DNA of 64,000 nucleotides. Source: Rhabditoides inermis. Taxonomy: Eukaryota > Nematoda > Chromadorea > Rhabditida > Rhabditidae. Of this stretch, positions 24,973 through 36,529 are shown one piece after another. The position numbers and the translations under genes were made by a program. The stretch lies in assembly GCA_963966185.1 (NCBI GenBank), contig CAWZYM010000151.1:567501-631500 (forward strand), given 5' to 3'. Below the pieces are notes generated by a model, which saw only the letters and a program-made list of their open reading frames with translations, was not told the origin of the DNA and did no database searches. The stretch's first letter is position 1. Each line of letters opens with the position of its first letter.

Positions 24973-25426
24973 TACTAATTAATATAAATGTGATACAAAA
25001 AGAAATCACGGAGACGTAGTGTATCACATTCGTGTACCGTATTCTATTCCTGTACCGCCGATAAAACTAGCAACACCCCATATTGCTGCACAACGCAGCA
25101 CTACTGTTTTCGGTTCTCGTTTTCCCGCGCATTTTCGTTGTTTGTTGTTTGAGTGATAGACATTTATCTCTAATCGAAATAATGTGAGAAACGGAAGCAA
25201 AACATATGATAATAACAACAGCACAAATACGAATCGGTCACCGGAAGAATCAAGGGATGGGTAAAGATGAGTGAGATACCGCGCGGCGCAAAGAGAAGTG
25301 TTTTATACCGGATTCCATAGGACAAGGACAGGGGACGGGACGGTGCGGACAAAGGACGGTGCATGTGAGCAGGACAAAAGTGACATCGGTGCATAAGAAC
25401 ATAATAGGTGTGAAATAGATATATAG
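24973..25426. other. Intergenic, 3' flank of LINE
   Basis: No coding signal. The part next to 25427 is downstream of the minus-strand LINE stop codon and is probably its 3' UTR. Confidence 0.4.
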
Positions 25427-27009
25427 TTATAGTTGGTGAATAGTATACAAGTCAAAGTTACTCAAGGCAGTTTTAAAAGCGGAAAGTGATGAGCACCCCA
25501 CTACAGTATCCGGGAGCTCATTCCAGACCCGCACTACTCTTACCGCAAAACTACCGTATACCCGCGAGTTGGAGACGGTAGACTTCCTCGCTGACGCCGA
25601 TTCGGTCGTCTCCCGCTCTGGCGCGATGGTGGAAGCAACTGGAGAATACCACTCAACTCGCCAGACTCCATGCCCGCTAGTATCCTAAAACAAAATATAA
25701 GATCGAGTTCGATGCGGCGATACTCAAGAGACCGCATTCCGAGGATCGCAAGTCTCTCTTCGTATGCCATATCGAAAGCGGGATAACCTAGCTTAAGGAG
25801 AGAGAACTTACTAAACCTATGCAGCACATCTTCGATCTGTGCAATGTCACCCTTTTGGGAAGGGGACCACACGACCGAGGCATACTCTAGAAAGGGGAGA
25901 CAATAGGTATTAAACAAAATAGAATAAGTAGACAGCGAGGGAAATGAACAAGAGGCCGTGATAAGATACGAGATGCGATTTGCCTTCTTAACAATCTTCG
26001 AAATGTGTGCACGTGGGGAGAGATCAGGACTAATTTCTACACCAAGGTCGCTTACCGAATCAGTTACTTTCTGCAGCTCTACACCTGAAAGGAGGAGAGG
26101 GCAATCGTGACGCATTTTGATCTGCAGGTGCCGGCTCTTAGCCGAGGAGACCGACATTTGCCAGATTTCTGACCAGCGGTCAATCTCCCCAACGTCCTGA
26201 CCCAGCACCCAGAAATCAATCATAGGATCTACAATAGCGCGACTGACTTTGAGATCATCTGCATACATGAGTGCATCAGACTTCAAGTTGTCAGTAATGT
26301 CGTTGATGAAAATGAGAAAGAGAGGGGGACCAACTACACTACCTTGAGGCACACCAGAGGGACAGGAGAGAGATGAGGAGACAGAGTTACCGTTCTTGAC
26401 GACGAAGGTGCGCGAGGAGAGATAGGAAGAGAACCAAGCAATCAGGTTATTGCAGATACCGTATGCCTTGAGCTTATGCAAAAGTAGTGGGTGGGAAACT
26501 GAATCGAACGCCTTGGCAAAATCGATATACACTGCATCAACCTGATCGCCATTTGAAATAGAATCACACCAGAGAGATATACAAAGGGATAGTTGGGATG
26601 TAGTAGAGTGTTTTGGAAGAAACCCAAATTGGCGAGTACAGAAGAGAGATTGGGAGAGAAGATGGGATAGTAACTTATCTTTGATACAATATTCCATGAG
26701 CTTGCAGAAGCCGGAGACGAGGGAAATGGGGCGGTAGTTTGAGGCGAGCTTGGCGTCCCCCTTCTTGTGGATGGGATTCACCACGGCTTCCCGCCACGCA
26801 CTAGGAACGGATTCAGTTATAAGGGACAAATTAAAAAGTTTGACTAGCACTGGAGCAATCGATGGTTCTACTCGTTTTATGAAAAACGTTGGGATACCTT
26901 CGGGAGTGGAAGCTAGGGTAGATTTTAGATGTTTGAAAGCGCTAAGAACGTATATGTATTTCTTTATTTCAAACGTTTCTGTACACTTTTTGTTATCTTC
27001 TAACAACAT
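25427..27009 (-). pseudogene. CR1/Jockey-like LINE, 5'-truncated reverse transcriptase
   Basis: A long minus-strand frame encodes the RT domain of a CR1-like non-LTR element: NPIHKKGD, NYRPISLVSG, QFGFLPKHSTTSQL, AVYIDFAKAFDSVSH, SGVPQGSVVGP and the catalytic YADD are all visible. The endonuclease domain upstream is absent, so the copy is 5'-truncated. Near 25545 the frame ends early; the family's normal C-terminus (VRVWNELPD...) continues in another frame to a TAA at 25427-25429, showing a small indel. The copy is therefore not active. Insertion target duplications were not found. Confidence 0.9.
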
Positions 27010-27455
27010 TGTATCGCGTTTCTTTAACGTGACGACTTTATCAGCTGAGATTTCGCTGGTAAAGCCGTTCCGTTCGAATTCTCATCATTTGCGCAAGATG
27101 TGTTGGGTTATTATTTCCTTTTGTATAATTATTCAAAGATCAGTTTCATTATGCACACTTCCACATTATTCATTGCAGTTGTTATGTGTTGCCGTCTGAT
27201 AGTGACTTGTGCTCACCGTCGTCCGTCCGCTGATGATCAGCTCGCATCAAGGAAAAGGTCGGTTCAACACGTTTCTATCAGTTTGTTCATTTCTATTTTA
27301 TGAATTTACGCATATATTACCATGTCCTTATATGGATTTTATCATCCCCTTTTGAAATAGGCTTGTGAAATCTTGATGTACTTGAAACGTAGATAAACCA
27401 GGTTCTACTTTTTGTAAGCATTTGTCCCATTCATTATGTTAAAATTCATATTTCT

Positions 27456-28497
27456 CACGTAAATAGGGGCCCCAACCGCCGCCTCAAAACTCGCGCGCGC
27501 GCATTTCGGTTATACGAGCCGCGCGCGCTTGAAACTTAACATAAGTTTATGAAACTTTCCTAAAAATACTTTTTCGTTATTAGGCATCGATTAAAAAAAA
27601 GATCTTGAAGTTTGGTTGCAAAAAGTTTAAAACGTCTATATCATTTTTAGGAAGATAGCTACAGAAATAGGGTTTGTTGGACGCGATTGCTTGACTGCCA
27701 AGGATTCCAAAAATATACAAAGTTAGACGATTATCATTTTAGGAATACTCGATATCGTGAAAAAACTACTAAATTGGCTAATAGCTCTCAAAATTCCTTC
27801 CGCTGTCGGGGCTCTCTCGTCTCTCGCCGTTGTTCTCTCTCCTCTCGCCGCGTTTCTGGCGGGAAACGCGCGGGAAAACGCGGCTGGCAGCCGGCTGGGA
27901 GGGGGGAATGTGTGAGTGCGAAGGTGAAAGCATATGAAATGTGCCGATTACGGACATAGTTCTGAACTGGAGATCAGTAAGTATCAACATATTCATTTAT
28001 AAGTATGTAACGTGAAGTCAAGAACACGTTCGAAGTCGTATGAACCAATTCGAACATGATCGAACGCGATAGAACGGTCCAGTTGTTATAGTGCGCATCG
28101 ATAAGAATAAGCTGCAAAGTGTGTATGTATTCATAAAACCATATTAGAACCTCGATCACACGTGTTGAGGCACGTTCAATTCAACTCCCCGCAGCTTGAG
28201 TGAAAAGTAGGTCACTCGCTGCTGCCACTGCTCGCCCTCTCACTGTCTGACAATAACAACCTCTCGCGCCTGCGCTCTGACCCATCACTCGCCTCTCGCT
28301 CCCGCCAAGCCAAGAATTGGCGAGCAATTTGGTCAGGCGAGGATACACACCTTCTGTGTTACTATGGATCTCAGACACATCGGATCGGAATGAAATTTTG
28401 GATTATGAAATGATTCGCCAATACACACCGATTGATGTCAAATTCAACCCAAAAAGTCGTTGTCTATTTTTCCGGTTGGGGCCCCTACACGTAAAAG
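27456..28497. mobile_element. Element with short TIRs around ggggccccaaccg
   Basis: The left edge acgtaaataggggccccaac near 27458 matches, inverted, the right edge ggttggggcccctacacgta near 28474-28493. The roughly 1-kb interior contains GC-rich, CG-repeat patches and no transposase frame. This fits a non-autonomous DNA transposon. Confidence 0.5.
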
Positions 28498-29235
28498 TGT
28501 TCGATGTGTATTCAATTACGTTACAATGTAGTTTAGGTGATGGTTTTACTTCTTTCCCCGCCATGGCTCACTCGTAGTGGGGTCTGTTCGACTGCGCGGA
28601 CTCGGGCGCGTTCAGGCTATGAATATCGAATGAAGGTGAGAACACTGATATGACTGTTGAAGAGAATGCAATTTAGGTACTGAAATGGCGGACGAGACGA
28701 GAGGTTGATGGGGTGATCACCCGAATCAAAATGGAGCGTCTACCTTACTACGTTCGTTGTTCATGAAATTATCTTGATTGTGTGCAGTGTTTCAGGTACA
28801 CCACGGACTGCGCCCCGTCCTCCTACCCGTCCTGCGGCATGTTATCAAGAAGGCGTGCCCATGTTCAAAAAAATTGTCATGTTAGTTGTAAATACGTTTG
28901 TTCCAATAAAGTGATTTGTTTAAGTACGTCCTGTTCACGATGAAATAATATAATATGTGTATTGTTATGCTCGCTATTGCGTTGAATGTAGGTTCAACTG
29001 GAGTACAAAATTGTAGTTGACGATAAACTGTCATGGTCCGCGAGACGATAATTACAAAGGGATCGATAAAGAAACAACTTCGGGAGTAACTTCTTTTTCA
29101 GAAAATTGGATTACAAAATTAAGATTATTCTCGGAATACATGTGATGAGAACACTTGCAGTCTCTTAAAGTATGGATGGTCATGGTCCGAGCGATACAGA
29201 ATGCGCGTGTCCTCTGCGTAAGGTCCACGGCTCCG
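28498..29235. other. Intergenic; one orphan exon-like stretch
   Basis: A TTTCAG-preceded plus-strand frame at 28797-28890 ends in TAG, with an AATAAA at 28906. Its C-terminal KKACPCSKKLSC is cysteine- and lysine-rich. No upstream exons belonging to it were recognised. Confidence 0.25.
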
Positions 29236-30030
29236 GCAATCAATAGTGATTGAAAAGAGATTGAAAGCTGAAACTATCACAGGATGTTCCCAACTACTTT
29301 ATCTAACTTTCCAAGTTCTAACATAGGAATAAAACCAATATTTAATGAGATAAGCATATGTGAATTTTATCCTTCATTTTTATGTTACGAGAAATACAAA
29401 GGGACCAGGGAAAAGTTTTTGACAAAAGCTAAACTCCCTGTATGCTGGTCACAAATACTTCAAACCACGCTGTGAATTTTGTACGGTTTGTAGTCCATAT
29501 TCGTTAAAATAATCTGGTGAATGGAGTTTGTGCCCTCCTGTGCTGGGTGAATGCCTGGTGGCGATAGTGATAATTAGTGAATTAGAAGAGATTCGAGTTT
29601 GAACTTTCAACAGGACCTTCATAACACACCAATTCAACTTTCTGTGTTCCAACTTTTTGATTGCTGAACTTTTATAGAAGATATGCTAATCTGAAGGTGA
29701 CCCTGGATTGTATTGGTTCGAAGAATGTATGCGGACCAAAAGGTGACTTCAGAGTAGTGGTAACTGATGCATGGCCGGAATATCTTTATATATTCTTTCT
29801 GCTAGTTTTGAATCTCATATAATCGAAATGTGATTGATTGATCAGTCACTCGGAGGGTGCGCTCGCCCCCAGGGCATTCACTCACAGCGTCGGTGATAGT
29901 TAGTGATTGGAAAGAGATTGAAATCTGAAGTTCTCACAGGCCATTCTCAACACTCTTATCTAACTTTCTGTGTTCTAACTTTTTAATAAACAAATTTTTG
30001 CAAGAGATATTTTATTTTGAAGTGACCTCT
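29236..30030. repeat. Dispersed repeat family, three copies (fourth at 39640)
   Basis: Copies near 29236-29320, 29555-29700 and 29885-30030 share the order gtgat..ttagtga..., gagattgaa, tctgaa, cacagg, ctaacttt.tgtgttc.aacttttt and gaagatatgctaat.tgaag. A fourth copy lies at 39640-39770. Divergence is substantial. No coding content. Confidence 0.6.
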
Positions 30031-30084
30031 TCTGAGGATTCGGCGGCGAGAAAAAAAGGTTTCATAAATCAAATTAAAACTAGA

Positions 30085-30230
30085 TTATCTTTTAAAAGGA
30101 CTTCCGTAAGAGAAGAGTTTGTGTTACTCAACGTAATGCAACAAAAACTCATGCATTTTATCAATCGAAATAGTTAACAAACCTGCTCTTTCTGCAATAA
30201 AAACTGCAAATTGATTTCGGTTTCCGATCG

Positions 30231-30309
<79 letters not shown>

Positions 30310-30318
30310 TGTTGAACT
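30085..30318. repeat. Left flank of BEL element: inverted-repeat arm plus (TA)n block
   Basis: Bases 30085-30190 recur inverted at 38757-38862 on the other side of the retrotransposon. Bases 30191-30318 (aaactgcaaattgatttcgg, (TA)n, tcttgttgaact) recur in the same orientation at 38657-38755. (TA)n runs 30231-30307. Confidence 0.75.
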
Positions 30319-30841
30319 TAAATTGCCCTCACACACGGATATCACCCCTCGCTCTCACTCGCGATCGATAGCCAATCGATAATCAATCGATACCCAATAG
30401 CAGTGGGTTTAGCCAGCAAAGTATGATCTTAGCACAGATCTATTCACAATTCAATTCTCAGTTGCACCGCTTGCTCGTGTGGGTGCAACTGGCCAGTTAG
30501 CGATGGGCACAGATTATATCAACAATTTATTATACGTTATAATCAAACACACACAAACAACAAGAACTATATCAGATCACTCAAATCACTCAAAACACTC
30601 GAGACACACCACTCAATACGCAAGAAGGGGAAAACTCAACAACCTGAAAACGAATATATTTTAGGTTTCGAAGTGGAGTGGGCGGGGCTTCAGCGACGCG
30701 CGTACTGCCCGCCGGAGGTGCACACTCGACCGCGCATGCAACGAGGAAGCGGACTACAAAATGTTGTCGTTGCATTACTGTAATAAACATTTTGCTTAAT
30801 TGCTGTTCTTGATCTTGATACAGTAGCACGACGGTGCTACA
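30319..30841 (-). repeat. 3' LTR of BEL/Pao element
   Basis: 523 bases that match 38115-38640 by eye along their shared length except for an 8-base difference (one versus two copies of aacctgaa). In the element's sense it starts TGTAGCACC. It includes the pol II end region with AATAAA-like taataaacat near 30781. Near-identity of the LTRs means recent insertion. Confidence 0.9.
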
Positions 30842-30851
30842 CTCCCCCCTC
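30842..30851 (-). promoter_or_regulatory. Polypurine tract GAGGGGGGAG
   Basis: The purine run GAGGGGGGAG on the minus strand directly abuts the 3' LTR, the usual plus-strand priming site of LTR elements. Confidence 0.85.
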
Positions 30852-30900
30852 AACAAGACGTTGAGCAATTGATTTTCAACAAATATTGGGTTCCACACTT

Positions 30901-31030
30901 TAGCAAGCGAATGCATCTCCCAAGTAATCGCATACAAGAGGAGGTTGGGTCCACAATTTAGCAAGCGAATGCATCTCCCAAGTAATCGCATACAAGAGGA
31001 GGTTGGGTCCACAATTTAGCAAGCGAATGT
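30901..31030. repeat. 58-bp tandem repeat next to the 3' LTR
   Basis: The unit starting tagcaagcgaatgcatctcc occurs at 30901 and 30959 exactly 58 bases apart, with a third partial unit from 31017. It lies between the accessory gene and the polypurine tract. Confidence 0.9.
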
Positions 31031-31294
31031 TTCTTAAGCAGTAATACACCAGAGTAAGTTGACTCACAATCCTGCATCTTATTTACAAGATTTGGGTCCA
31101 CAGTCGGGCAACTTTATTCATGAACAAACTTAGACACAATGATATAGATACAAGGCATGCGGGGGAATTGCGGCACGCGGTGTATATATACTATGCAGTC
31201 CTTAAAATACGAGCACGTGGCTAATCCTTCACAACAATGGTTAATATTATTCACAACGCAATAGTCAAGTCATAACGCGATAGGTATCGTAGTT

Positions 31295-32060
31295 CTACTC
31301 GGCGAACAACAGCGGACACACCATGGGATCATGGCGGTCTCCGCAGAGCTGGCACCTGCGAAGGTTAGTGCAGCTCCCGCTGTGTCTCTTGATGCAGATG
31401 TAGCAGATGTTCTTGTCTTTTAGAGCACGCATGCGCTCTTCCAGGGTAGTGGCCACCGGGCATCGCACGGCACGATGCGTCTCTTGCTCACAAAACAGAC
31501 ATCCAATGTTGACAGCTCGGTTCTCCGCTTGTATCATACGCGCGAGGGGCTCCTTCTGCAGGTTGAGCATCTTCTGGGGAGTGTTGAAACCGTCGTTCAA
31601 GCGTTGCACCTTCAGCGGGCTCGACGAGTCGTCCTCATACGGTCTTTTCAGGAGCGTGGCACACGTCTTAGTGCTTGCAGTCATGTCGTTCTCCTGACAT
31701 ATCATCATAACATATTAGCAATTTCGTGCACACACCGACCTTCCTCTCCATGTAATTCATGAATATGTTCAGAGCGTCCTTGGTCGTGTTGGAGACCTCA
31801 ATAGCGGCGGTAGACGCCTTCTCGCTTGCCTTGCTCAGGTTCGCAATGGCCATGCACACAGTAGAGATCATCTCGTTACAGGGACAGTGCAATTGCTAAA
31901 ACGTGATTAATTCATAATCTCATAATTTATCATAAGATGTTGCTACCTCGCGGTCCTTGTCCGCCAGGGTGAGCTTGTCGAGCCTCTCGAGTATCAGCTG
32001 AAGAGCAGACATCTCGTCCGCCGGCGGGTCGGTAGTCATGTCATCACTGTTTTGCGACAT
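31295..32060 (-). CDS. Spliced accessory zinc-knuckle protein of BEL element
   Basis: Three exons (31947-32060, 31740-31895, 31295-31693) keep phase 0 at both junctions, with GTAGCA and GTCGGT donors and GTTTTAG and TGTCAG acceptors, giving 222 residues from ATG to TAG. The N-terminal part is acidic and helical. The C-terminal part has zinc-knuckle-like Cys/His groups: CLFCEQETHRAVRC, CYICIKRHSGSC and CQLCGDRHDPMVC, as in BEL/Pao Gag proteins. The gene sits downstream of pol, inside the LTRs and in the same orientation, where envelope-like genes lie in other elements, and has about 300 bases to the pol stop. Introns in an accessory retroelement gene imply a subgenomic or spliced transcript. 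It might instead be a captured host gene. Confidence 0.7.
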
Positions 32061-32359
32061 CTTGGCACTTCTACAAGTTTAAGCTCAAATCTTGAATGAG
32101 TTGTGCAAAAAGAACCAATTGAAAAAAAAACATACAGCATAAAAAATGTCGACAGCATCTCAATGTTTTCAGAAATTTTCGCAAGGAAAGTTTTAGGATG
32201 AAAATTTCTCCCTTTTTTAAGAATGGTTGTATTACGGTACTTAATGCACATCAATTCCTCAAAATTCAAATTACTCAGAGGTATGTCACTCGTATTGCGT
32301 AGTCGAGTATTCTCAGCTGTTCGTTGCAGTTTTCGCTTTCGCGCCCTTTTACTTCATCT

Positions 32360-35300
32360 CTACGCTTTCACCTCCATGGGCGGACATGCGTCTGGGTTCA
32401 ACTCTAAGGAATATAACATATTTATTGCTCTCAGTCTTTCTTTGCCTTTCATTAATAATTTCGCTGTTCTTATTTCTCCGTCTTCGCTTTCTATGAGCTC
32501 TAAAATACGTGCCATTGGCCAGCACGTTCTTTTCACTTCTTCGTCACTGACAAGAACTATGTCTCCTACGCGTGGATTGGAGATAGACCCTCTTTTACGA
32601 TTAATCTTTGCCCTGTGTTTCTCCCTCAATTCGGCGAGATATTGTTCCTTCCACAATTTCCAGAATTTGTTTCTGACTGATTGTGTTTTAGCCAATTGTG
32701 ATACAGTCTTCATATAGGCCTCTGATTCATCTGGATTGTACTCTTCATCATCTTCTTCTATATCAAATTCAAGAGGTGTCGTGTTTATTCCGACTTGTAG
32801 GAAGTCTACTGGTCGCAAAATTCGCGCATTCGTATCATTCGCATTTACAAAGGTGATCGGCCTGTCATTGAGTATAGCTTCAATTTCTATGAGTAGCAGT
32901 TCGAAACCTCTTTGTGATAATTTTGCTCTTCCGATTGTCTTATTCATAGCGGCTTTGGTACTGCGCATTAATCTTTCATAAACGGCACCTTTCCACGGCG
33001 ATAGTGGCGTAATCATATCCCACTTAATCTGATTATGAACTAAGAAATCGTTAATTTGCTTCTCTCTTTGCAATAGTTGCTTTGCAAGTTTGAATGTACT
33101 CTGATTGTCAGACAATAATCGTGCTGGCTTGCCTCGTCTTGCGATGAATCGTTTTAGGCAGGAGATGAACTCATATGCAGTGAGGTCAGTTGCCAGCTCT
33201 ATGTGCACCGCTCTGGTTGCGAAACATGTGAATAGCAAGAACCACATTTTCTTAGTGCCTGATTGATCTGTAAAATAGCCAGCGTAGTCACACCCGGTGT
33301 GTTCAAATGGTTTGCTGTAGCTGACCCTATTGTTTGGCAAGGGCGGCATGGTCGGGTATTGGAATGGAAGGCTGTTCATCCTTTTGCATGAAATGCATTT
33401 ACCTAATACGCTTCTAATGGCTGCTCTACCTTTTGTTAGCCAAAATCGTCTGCGAACAGCTGCGAGTGTAGCATTCTCTCCTGTGTGAAGATTAACTTTA
33501 TGTGTTCGCTCTATTATCAGTTTTGCTAGATGAGATTTTCCTTCTATGATTATGGGAGCTCGCTCACTCTCTGACAGATGTGATGCATTTTCCATTCTGC
33601 CCATTGACCTTGTTATCTTATCGGCTGACCGCGCGGGGAACAACCGTGAAATGGTCTTATTATCTGGCGAGATCATGTGCCGTTCTTGATGTTGCTTTAT
33701 TATCAACTGCTCTATATATCTGTATTGTTCTACGGTTATCTGTTCTGTTAGCCAATCAATTGACCCGTCCCGTTTATCCGGGTGTCGTATTCGTTCGCAA
33801 TATTGTTTCACCCTTGCATAGATATGAATCGTTTTGTCGAGAGATGAATAGCGGGTGATGTCTATGTGGCTGTGTTCTATATGTGACTGCTGCGTTGTGA
33901 GAGCGCGCTCCTCTCTGCACTCTTGCTTTTTGATTGGCTCTCCCCACTCGTCCATCGATCTGCGCAAGAGTGGTGGACCAAAGAGCCAGTTGGATTCTTC
34001 AAAATTGCGCGCATTGAGCACAGGTTTTGTCAAATAGTCAGCTGTGTTTTCGCTTGTTTTTATGTATCGCGTCTGCACGTCATGATTCAACAGTTTTTCT
34101 ATTTTCTTTTCGGCATCTTGTATTGCTAGTAAACGATTGCGTACAAAGGTGTCTAGCCGTGGTGCGTTCGCATCGCCGGACAACCACCCCAAACACGCTG
34201 TACTATCTGTGAATAGGTGCGCGCTGTCTACACTAATGATGCCGTACAGTTCTCGTGCTACAAAGAGCGTCATGTTTATTCCAACTAGATTAGCTAGCAG
34301 CTCCATGCGAGGAATTGTCATGTTTGCTTTCATCGTTTCTTCTCCTTTTCTCCTTTTTATAGGGCACAGTCTGTTTTTTGCGAACATGATTTGGGTCCTT
34401 CTGAGCTCGCCTGTTGTTTCCACAATGTATGTAACCGCGCCGTATGCCTTGTTGGACGCGTCGACTAGCGTTACAAGCGTGTACTTGCTGTTAACACTGT
34501 TTTGCAGATTCGTCCTGCGTACGCACACCGAAAAGGGGACTTTCGATGCTATGTCGTTCCACTCTCTTCCTGCCTCTCCAGGTATCAATCTATCCCATTT
34601 CAACTCTTTTTGCCATAATGACTGTATGAACAGTTTTGCATTCACCATCAACGGAAGTGCTATACCCAATGGGTCGTAAACAGCAGCTAAAGAGGCGACT
34701 AAATTGCGTTTTGTAAGATTAGCTGGCATTTTTATGGTTGTGTTTATAGTGTAGTGATCATTATTTGTATCCCATGCAACGCCTAATACTTTCTGTTGCA
34801 CTTTGTTTTTACTGCGATCTTTCTCATCGATTGATTGAAGCGTAGTTTTGCAGTTTGATGCGAAAGCGCGCATATCTAGTTGTATATCCGCGCATGCTCG
34901 CTTCAGCACGCGCACCTTTTCGATGGCTTCTTGTGGCGTACGTGCCGTTAATGCTGCGTCATCTACATACAAATTTCTAGCTATCTCCGCGCCTAGTTCG
35001 TTTTGCGATGACTTTAGATAGTGTAATATGCTTTTAGAGAGCAAGAATGGGCTGGGTGCAACCCCGAACGGTAATCTCAGAAATCGATGCTCTATGATAT
35101 TAGTGGGATCGAATTCCCTTTTTTCTGGATCCTTAAACCACAGAAACCGCACTGCGTCTTTATCATTTTGTTGAAGTCTAATTTGCAAAAATGCCTTTGA
35201 TATGTCACTCGTAATCATTATTGGATTTAACCTTGTTCGCAATAATATGCCGCAGAGCGAAGGCAAGAGGGATGGGCCTGCATACAGTGACTCATTGAGC

Positions 35301-36529
35301 GACTGTTCGCCTCGCTGTTTTGCCGATGCATCGAATACTATTCTCAGTTTTGTCGATAAGGAGTCCGGTCTCTCTACTCCTCTATGGGGCATAAAGTATG
35401 TGCGGCCCCACGTGCGCTCGCTCGGCGCGATTTCAATAATATTGTTTTCTAACTGCTCTTGTATGATTGCATTATATGCATCCCAATAATCTTTATTTGA
35501 AGCATATTTCGCGTGCAACGATTTCAATCGTTGATATGCGACTGCATAATTGTCTGCTAGTTTGGGTGTTTTATCTCGCCATGGGAATTGCACGTGCACT
35601 CCCTCACTATCGATTATTACTGTGCTTTCGAACCATCTCTCTATCATGTCATTTTCCTGCGACTTGCTTTGTGTTTCTTCCTTGCTAGTTATGCCTATTC
35701 CTTCTAGATTCCAATATTGTTCTAAATCAAGCAGCATTACTTGATTAGTTTCCGCCTCGACTATTGAGTTTGTTTGCACTTTCTCCAATTTTGCTCCGGA
35801 GATTACATTTCCAAGTATGGTATGCGTGATCCGTAAACCTGAGGGAAGGTCAATTGGAGCTTCCGCAGGGCAAATTAGATTCCAGTAATTCTGACCAATC
35901 AATATATCTGCGTTGCCATATTCACAATCTGATTTCAAAATATCGATTTTATTGTTGCGCATAAATTCCCTGTCATTGTTGTTTATTTTGCATAACTTTA
36001 TATTGCTTGCTATGTTGCTAATTGTTTTCAATTGCAGGACGGTGTGCGACCTGTGCGCTTCTTCCCTCTTCTCCCCAACCGCACGTGTTCGGCAAGGCGC
36101 AGACGACGGACAACTCGCACTCATGGGTGAGAGAGTTACTTCTACAATTTCGCTTTTCTCGATGTGTTTCTTATCATTCAGCAATGCATAGACGCTTGTA
36201 AATGTTTGCAACGTTTGTAATTGTAGCACGTTTGCAAGGCGTTCAGTTATGAGAGATGTGGTAGCGCCTGAATCGAGCAGTATGTTTATTTGCTGGTAAA
36301 TGTTGTTTTTTGAGTTTTTGGCGGTAGCTGGAATGACCATTAAATAAGCTTGTGTCGTAAGCGTTCGGTGAGAAAGCACTATCTCGTCAATAGTTTTTTG
36401 TTGATCATTCGTTATCGCGAAAGCAGTCACCTCCTTCTTCATTGTAAGGATATTCGGCGGTTTCAAGCGGCCGCTCTCCATCTGGGTTGGGGGCCGGTAG
36501 CATGGCAAATTCGAAATCTGCGTCTTCAT
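32360..36529 (-). CDS. pol: BEL/Pao Pol polyprotein (protease, RT, RNase H, integrase)
   Basis: An intact 1,389-residue frame. Aspartic protease DSGATTSLI at residues 86-94; reverse transcriptase with YVDDA at about 521 and the BEL-type FLRLPFGVAPSPF ahead of it; RNase H-like VDASNKAYGAV near 690; a His/Cys zinc-binding segment, then integrase with HTGCDYAGYF near 1,080 and LLSDNQSTF as the second catalytic Asp region. Order and motifs are those of the BEL/Pao superfamily. The frame lies +1 relative to gag and overlaps its last 125 bases, so the ATG at 36529 may not be used; recoding at the gag stop is likely. No inactivating change was seen. Confidence 0.95.
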   Translation of the reverse strand: MKTQISNLPCYRPPTQMESGRLKPPNILTMKKEVTAFAITNDQQKTIDEIVLSHRTLTTQAYLMVIPATAKNSKNNIYQQINILLDSGATTSLITERLANVLQLQTLQTFTSVYALLNDKKHIEKSEIVEVTLSPMSASCPSSAPCRTRAVGEKREEAHRSHTVLQLKTISNIASNIKLCKINNNDREFMRNNKIDILKSDCEYGNADILIGQNYWNLICPAEAPIDLPSGLRITHTILGNVISGAKLEKVQTNSIVEAETNQVMLLDLEQYWNLEGIGITSKEETQSKSQENDMIERWFESTVIIDSEGVHVQFPWRDKTPKLADNYAVAYQRLKSLHAKYASNKDYWDAYNAIIQEQLENNIIEIAPSERTWGRTYFMPHRGVERPDSLSTKLRIVFDASAKQRGEQSLNESLYAGPSLLPSLCGILLRTRLNPIMITSDISKAFLQIRLQQNDKDAVRFLWFKDPEKREFDPTNIIEHRFLRLPFGVAPSPFLLSKSILHYLKSSQNELGAEIARNLYVDDAALTARTPQEAIEKVRVLKRACADIQLDMRAFASNCKTTLQSIDEKDRSKNKVQQKVLGVAWDTNNDHYTINTTIKMPANLTKRNLVASLAAVYDPLGIALPLMVNAKLFIQSLWQKELKWDRLIPGEAGREWNDIASKVPFSVCVRRTNLQNSVNSKYTLVTLVDASNKAYGAVTYIVETTGELRRTQIMFAKNRLCPIKRRKGEETMKANMTIPRMELLANLVGINMTLFVARELYGIISVDSAHLFTDSTACLGWLSGDANAPRLDTFVRNRLLAIQDAEKKIEKLLNHDVQTRYIKTSENTADYLTKPVLNARNFEESNWLFGPPLLRRSMDEWGEPIKKQECREERALTTQQSHIEHSHIDITRYSSLDKTIHIYARVKQYCERIRHPDKRDGSIDWLTEQITVEQYRYIEQLIIKQHQERHMISPDNKTISRLFPARSADKITRSMGRMENASHLSESERAPIIIEGKSHLAKLIIERTHKVNLHTGENATLAAVRRRFWLTKGRAAIRSVLGKCISCKRMNSLPFQYPTMPPLPNNRVSYSKPFEHTGCDYAGYFTDQSGTKKMWFLLFTCFATRAVHIELATDLTAYEFISCLKRFIARRGKPARLLSDNQSTFKLAKQLLQREKQINDFLVHNQIKWDMITPLSPWKGAVYERLMRSTKAAMNKTIGRAKLSQRGFELLLIEIEAILNDRPITFVNANDTNARILRPVDFLQVGINTTPLEFDIEEDDEEYNPDESEAYMKTVSQLAKTQSVRNKFWKLWKEQYLAELREKHRAKINRKRGSISNPRVGDIVLVSDEEVKRTCWPMARILELIESEDGEIRTAKLLMKGKERLRAINMLYSLELNPDACPPMEVKA

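Noticed and set aside
28797..28890. Terminal-exon-like stretch ending KKACPCSKKLSC, resembling a small GTPase tail
   Set aside because: No GTPase motifs were found in any upstream frame, so only an orphan exon or chance frame can be claimed.
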